Below, one piece after another: positions 60,545-64,000 of a stretch of 64,000 nucleotides of DNA. The stretch's first letter is position 1. Every line of letters begins with the position of its first letter. The DNA comes from Flavobacterium sp. (lineage in GTDB: Bacteria; Bacteroidota; Bacteroidia; Flavobacteriales; Flavobacteriaceae): NCBI RefSeq assembly GCF_004295795.1, contig NZ_SEBR01000012.1, positions 60,368 through 124,367 on the forward strand, read 5' to 3'. The translations under genes and the position numbers were made by a program. Below the pieces are notes generated by a model, which ran no database searches, had not been told where the DNA came from, and saw nothing but the letters and a program-made list of their open reading frames with translations.

Positions 60545-60613
60545 CTTGAAAATTTTAGCGTAAGATACGATTCTCCGCTCTCGATTTCCGGCAATTTTCG
60601 TTTCCGGATACGA

Positions 60614-61183
60614 TCACTTTTTCTTCCTGACCTTGCATTCCTTGCAAAAATCGGCCATATCGTTGATTTCGCGTTTGAGCAATTCGTGCTGTGCCGCGAG
60701 AAGTTCCGCTTTCCTTCCCAAATCTGTAAGTTTGGCTACGCTGTTGTAACGTTGGTCGTATTGGCGCTGGATTTCGCGTGCCGACGGTTCGAAAAAACTC
60801 GCATCCGAAAAAGTGCCCTTTCCCAAGTAAAGACTTTCACGCAATTTCCTGGCATAAAGTTCCTGCAGATCAAACGCATATCGCGCAAAAGCCACGATCT
60901 GATTGGCGATCTCCTGGTTTGGAGCAGTGATCGAAGACGAGATCGGATCGAACGTATTGCTCACTTTGGAATTGAAATTCTTGGTGAACATGAACTCGGC
61001 GCGCGACATCGAGAACAGGAATTCCATTCCGCCTCCGAGCGCGATCCCGTATTTGTCCGTATCGCCAATTTGCGTGTCGGCTGCCTTGAAATCAGATAAC
61101 TGCAACTCGTATTTTCCGTCCCAATGGATCGGATTTTGTGCCGCGACCGAAAAACTCACCAGCAAAAACAACAATATTTTCAT
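60614..61183 (-). CDS. Secreted protein with C-terminal CxxC
   Basis: 189 residues: signal peptide (MKILLFLLVSFSVAAQ), a beta-rich N-half and a helical C-half with the end FCKECKVRKKK. The amphipathic helices between 90 and 175 could form a coiled coil. No family recognised. It follows the helicase gene by 12 bases, so they may be co-transcribed. Confidence 0.65.
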   Translation of the reverse strand: MKILLFLLVSFSVAAQNPIHWDGKYELQLSDFKAADTQIGDTDKYGIALGGGMEFLFSMSRAEFMFTKNFNSKVSNTFDPISSSITAPNQEIANQIVAFARYAFDLQELYARKLRESLYLGKGTFSDASFFEPSAREIQRQYDQRYNSVAKLTDLGRKAELLAAQHELLKREINDMADFCKECKVRKKK

Positions 61184-61195
61184 GATTCCGATTTC

Positions 61196-63550
61196 TTATC
61201 CGATGACGTCCAACTTGGCAAAACGCAACAACAACTTCTTGATTCCGCCCACTTCGAAGCGAATTTCGGCCTTTCGGTCCGCGCCTACGCCCTCGAGATT
61301 CAGGATCTCTCCTTTCCCGAACCTTTCGTGCATGACGATATTTCCGGGGACGAGTTTTCCGTCGAATAAGTTGGCGCCACTATTGGCACTGGCACTGCTG
61401 CTACCGCTGTTCACTGGCTTCAATCGTCTCACGCTCACATCGGGTTTCGGCTCGTTGTCCGTGATCCATTTCGGAGGCGTTCCCGCAACAGGTTTGCTCT
61501 GGCGCAACTTCGATTTGTCGACGTCTCCGAAAATGTCGATGTCTATCATCGGTTTATAGCGATATCCCGAATCTGGAGGCGTGAGGTATTCGAGATATTT
61601 CTGATCCATTTCCTCGAGAAAACGCGACGGTTCGCTGTCGGTGAGTTTTCCCCAACGGTAACGCGATTGGGCATAAGTAAGATAAGCCTGTTTTTCGGCA
61701 CGTGTCAAAGCCACATAGAACAGACGTCTTTCTTCCTCGAGTTCGCTTCTCGTGTTCATACTCATGGCGCTCGGGAAAAGATCCTCTTCCATCCCGACGA
61801 TAAAAACGTAAGGGAATTCAAGTCCTTTCGACAAGTGGATCGTCATGAGCGCCACGCGGTCGTCATCGCCCGTGTCTTTATCAAGATCTGTGGCCAAGGC
61901 GACGTCTTCGAGAAATTCCGAAAGCGCGCCACGAGCTCCGTCGACTTCCTTTTGTCCTTCGATGAAATCCTTCATACCGTTCAAAAGTTCCTCTATGTTC
62001 TCGATTCTGGCAATGCCTTCGGGCGTCGCATCTTTTTTGAGTTCCATGACCAAACCGGTTTTCTTGGTCACGTGTTCGGCTATAAAAAACGCGTCGTTCG
62101 TCTCGTTCAGGATCTGGAAGCTCTTGATCATCGTGACAAAATCGTCGAGTTTCTTTCGCGTTCCCGAATTCAGGCGAAGGTCGATCTTGTCGAGATTTTC
62201 CATAACCTCGAAAATCGAGCGTTTGTAGTGATTAGCGGCGACGGTCAATTTTTCTACCGTGGAATCACCGATTCCGCGCGCCGGATAATTGATCACGCGC
62301 ACCAAAGCTTCCTCGTCTTTCGGATTGATCACAAGTCGCAGATAACTCAAAACGTCCTTGATTTCCTTGCGCTGATAGAACGAAAGGCCGCCGTAGATAC
62401 GGTAAGGAATGTCGCGTTTTCGCAAAGCGTCTTCCATTGCGCGAGATTGGGCGTTCGTTCTGTACAAAATCGCGAAATGCCCGTTATTCATTTGCTGGGT
62501 CATCTTATTTTCCCAGATTTCGCCTGCCACGAATCGGCCTTCTTCACCGTCGGTAAGCGAACGGTGAATCTTGATTTTGGGCCCGTCGTCGTTCGCCGTC
62601 CACACGACCTTATCCAACTTGGTCTTGTTTTTTTCGATGATGGAATTCGCGGCCTCGACAATATTTCGCGTAGATCGGTAATTCTGTTCGAGGCGATACG
62701 TCTGCACGCCTTCGTAATCCTTCTGGAAATTGAGGATGTTGTTGATGTTGGCACCTCGAAAAGCATAAATGCTCTGGGCATCGTCACCCACCACACAAAT
62801 GTTCTGGAAACGGTCGCTCAAGGCGCGCACTATAAGGTATTGCGAATGGTTCGTATCCTGGTACTCGTCAACCAATATGTATCGGAACCGGTTTTGATAT
62901 TTTGACAGCACTTCGGGAAAACGCACCAAAAGTTCGTTCGTCTTGAGCAGCAAATCGTCAAAGTCCATGGCGCCGGCCTTGAAACAGCGGTCGACATAAT
63001 TTTGGTAAACCTCGCCCAGACGCGGCTTTTTACTCATCGCATCGGCTTCCTGAAGTTCGGGATTCGCGAAATAAGCCTTCACCGTGATCAGGCTGTTTTT
63101 GTAGGACGAAATGCGTCCCAAAACCTGTTTGGGCTTGTAAACGTCCTTATCCAGCTGCATTTCCTTGATTATCGCGCCAACCAGACGCACCGAATCCTGC
63201 GTATCATAAATCGTGAAATTCGACGGATAGCCGAGTTTGTCAGATTCCGCCCTCAGGATTCTCGCGAAAATCGAGTGAAAAGTGCCCATCCAAAGGTTCT
63301 TGGCCTCGGCGTTCCCGACGATTCCCGCAATACGCGCCTTCATTTCACGTGCGGCTTTGTTGGTAAAAGTAAGCGCCAAAATGTTGAATGCGTCGACGCC
63401 TTGCGCCATCAGATAAGCGATCCGGATCGTCAGTACGCGCGTTTTTCCCGAGCCTGCGCCCGCGATGATGATCATCGGACCGTCTTTTTGCAAAGTCGGG
63501 GCGCGTTGGGCTTCGTTAAGTCCTGATATGTATTTTTCTATAGGTTCCAA
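61196..63550 (-). CDS. UvrD/PcrA-type ATP-dependent DNA helicase
   Basis: SF1A helicase of 784 residues. Motifs: Walker A IIAGAGSGKT near 30, LALTFTNKAAREMK, DEYQDTNHSQY (motif II), GDDAQSIYAFRGA (III), QNYRST (IV), MTIHLSKGLEFPYVFIVG (V) and LFYVALTRAEK (VI). The frame is open to GTG 63700, but I place the start at TTG 63548-63550, because the extra 50 codons read into a dispersed repeat and a promoter. Unwinds DNA in repair and replication restart. Confidence 0.93.
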   Translation of the reverse strand: MEPIEKYISGLNEAQRAPTLQKDGPMIIIAGAGSGKTRVLTIRIAYLMAQGVDAFNILALTFTNKAAREMKARIAGIVGNAEAKNLWMGTFHSIFARILRAESDKLGYPSNFTIYDTQDSVRLVGAIIKEMQLDKDVYKPKQVLGRISSYKNSLITVKAYFANPELQEADAMSKKPRLGEVYQNYVDRCFKAGAMDFDDLLLKTNELLVRFPEVLSKYQNRFRYILVDEYQDTNHSQYLIVRALSDRFQNICVVGDDAQSIYAFRGANINNILNFQKDYEGVQTYRLEQNYRSTRNIVEAANSIIEKNKTKLDKVVWTANDDGPKIKIHRSLTDGEEGRFVAGEIWENKMTQQMNNGHFAILYRTNAQSRAMEDALRKRDIPYRIYGGLSFYQRKEIKDVLSYLRLVINPKDEEALVRVINYPARGIGDSTVEKLTVAANHYKRSIFEVMENLDKIDLRLNSGTRKKLDDFVTMIKSFQILNETNDAFFIAEHVTKKTGLVMELKKDATPEGIARIENIEELLNGMKDFIEGQKEVDGARGALSEFLEDVALATDLDKDTGDDDRVALMTIHLSKGLEFPYVFIVGMEEDLFPSAMSMNTRSELEEERRLFYVALTRAEKQAYLTYAQSRYRWGKLTDSEPSRFLEEMDQKYLEYLTPPDSGYRYKPMIDIDIFGDVDKSKLRQSKPVAGTPPKWITDNEPKPDVSVRRLKPVNSGSSSASANSGANLFDGKLVPGNIVMHERFGKGEILNLEGVGADRKAEIRFEVGGIKKLLLRFAKLDVIG

Positions 63551-63555
63551 GCTTG

Positions 63556-63586
63556 CAAAATTAGGGTTCGCAAGGGCAACTTGCAA
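63556..63586 (-). promoter_or_regulatory. Promoter of the UvrD-like helicase gene
   Basis: Reverse strand TTG (63584-63586), 20-bp spacer, TAATTTTG (63556-63563), ending five bases before the TTG start codon. Confidence 0.65.
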
Positions 63587-63683
63587 GTGGTAAAATGCTA
63601 AAAAGGGTTTGGTTTGGAAAAGTTTTTGGGGAATAGTTATTAACAGGTTAAAAATCGGGGTTTTTAATTTTTTTTTGAGCTTG

Positions 63684-63821
63684 TTCCGGCTAACTGGCAC
63701 TAGCTTTTTTGTAAAAACCGGTTTTTCTATGTCTTGAAACGAGCTTCCTGCGGTCGCTGTTTCAAGTCAAGAAAAATTCGGTTTTTTCTGCAAAAGGCTA
63801 GTTGCCGTTATCCGGGCTATG
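63684..63821 (+). repeat. Hairpin repeat with invariant loop, copy C
   Basis: Stem CTTGAAAC (63733-63740) / GTTTCAAG (63759-63766), 8 bp perfect, loop GAGCTTCCTGCGGTCGCT (63741-63758); outer arms TTCCGGCTAAC and TATCCGGGCT. Confidence 0.8.
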
Positions 63822-63900
63822 GATTGTCGTAAGACGATCCCTTTTCTTTTTCTTTTTATTCTTTTTGCCCGGAACCTTTTCTCGCTCTCGAAGCGTAAAT

Positions 63901-63945
63901 AAAAAAGCTTCGCTTTTTTTGGTGTTTTTCGGCAGCTGCGCTGCC
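63901..63945. terminator. Possible bidirectional terminator and second hairpin
   Basis: AAAAAAGC-TTC-GCTTTTTT (63901-63919) reads as a terminator both ways; GGCAGC-TGC-GCTGCC follows at 63931-63945. The remainder to 64000 shows no supported gene. Confidence 0.45.
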
Positions 63946-64000
63946 GCAGGCTTTGATTTTGATTCGTCGCCTGCCAGCGGGGCTTACTTTTGCCTCGCCG

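Overview
The window comes from a Flavobacterium-like member of the Bacteroidota. The supports are promoters of the TTG-N17-23-TAnnTTTG type, the near absence of Shine-Dalgarno sequences, secreted proteins with short N-termini ending in AQ, and family content (GldA-free housekeeping set with MiaE, RarD, LytTR/LytS pairs, BlaI/M56 pairs). Genus is inferred from gene families and repeats, not measured.

Host left flank (1-6984): a partial TcdA-like gene, a TatD hydrolase, a DUF1684 protein, an MFS transporter, a BlaI-type repressor with an M56 (BlaR1-like) membrane peptidase, a ten-unit 73-bp repeat array and a tRNA-Arg(ACG) gene.

Prophage (about 6971-47276, 40.29 kb from core to core): a tailed, probably siphovirus-type temperate phage inserted in the 3' end of tRNA-Arg. 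A 19-bp core is repeated at both ends. The integrase lies next to attL and is the only large rightward gene at that end. At the right end a CI-like gene (rightward) faces a leftward Cro-like gene across an operator region. Leftward early genes follow: a LuxR-type regulator, a primase-helicase, and a set of accessory genes (ASCH, DUF5131, methyltransferase, HD protein) separated by structured repeats, ending at a terminator near 36565. A 460-bp gap holds iteron-like repeats and an AT-rich block. The late genes follow, still leftward: Ig/FN3 protein, S49 protease-scaffold, capsid, tail tube, three glycosyltransferase genes, terminase, portal, fibre, lysis genes, a moron cassette, tape measure and distal tail proteins.

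The main discovery candidate is a phage-specific late promoter. Five intergenic sites, and only sites at the heads of late transcription units, carry TGTCCTATT followed at exactly constant spacing by a nAnnTTTG box. The second half matches the host -7 element, while the first replaces the host -33 TTG. This would let one phage activator switch on the whole late region.

Host right flank (47275-64000): the displaced tRNA terminator, a pentapeptide-repeat protein, small secreted proteins, a GNAT acetyltransferase, MiaE, GlyA, fumarylacetoacetase, a lipoprotein, a LytTR/LytS-type pair, a RarD-like transporter, a second repeat array related to the first but inverted, a threonylcarbamoyl-AMP synthase, two secreted proteins and a UvrD/PcrA helicase. 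Three copies of a hairpin repeat with an invariant 18-nt loop but different stems lie between these host genes.
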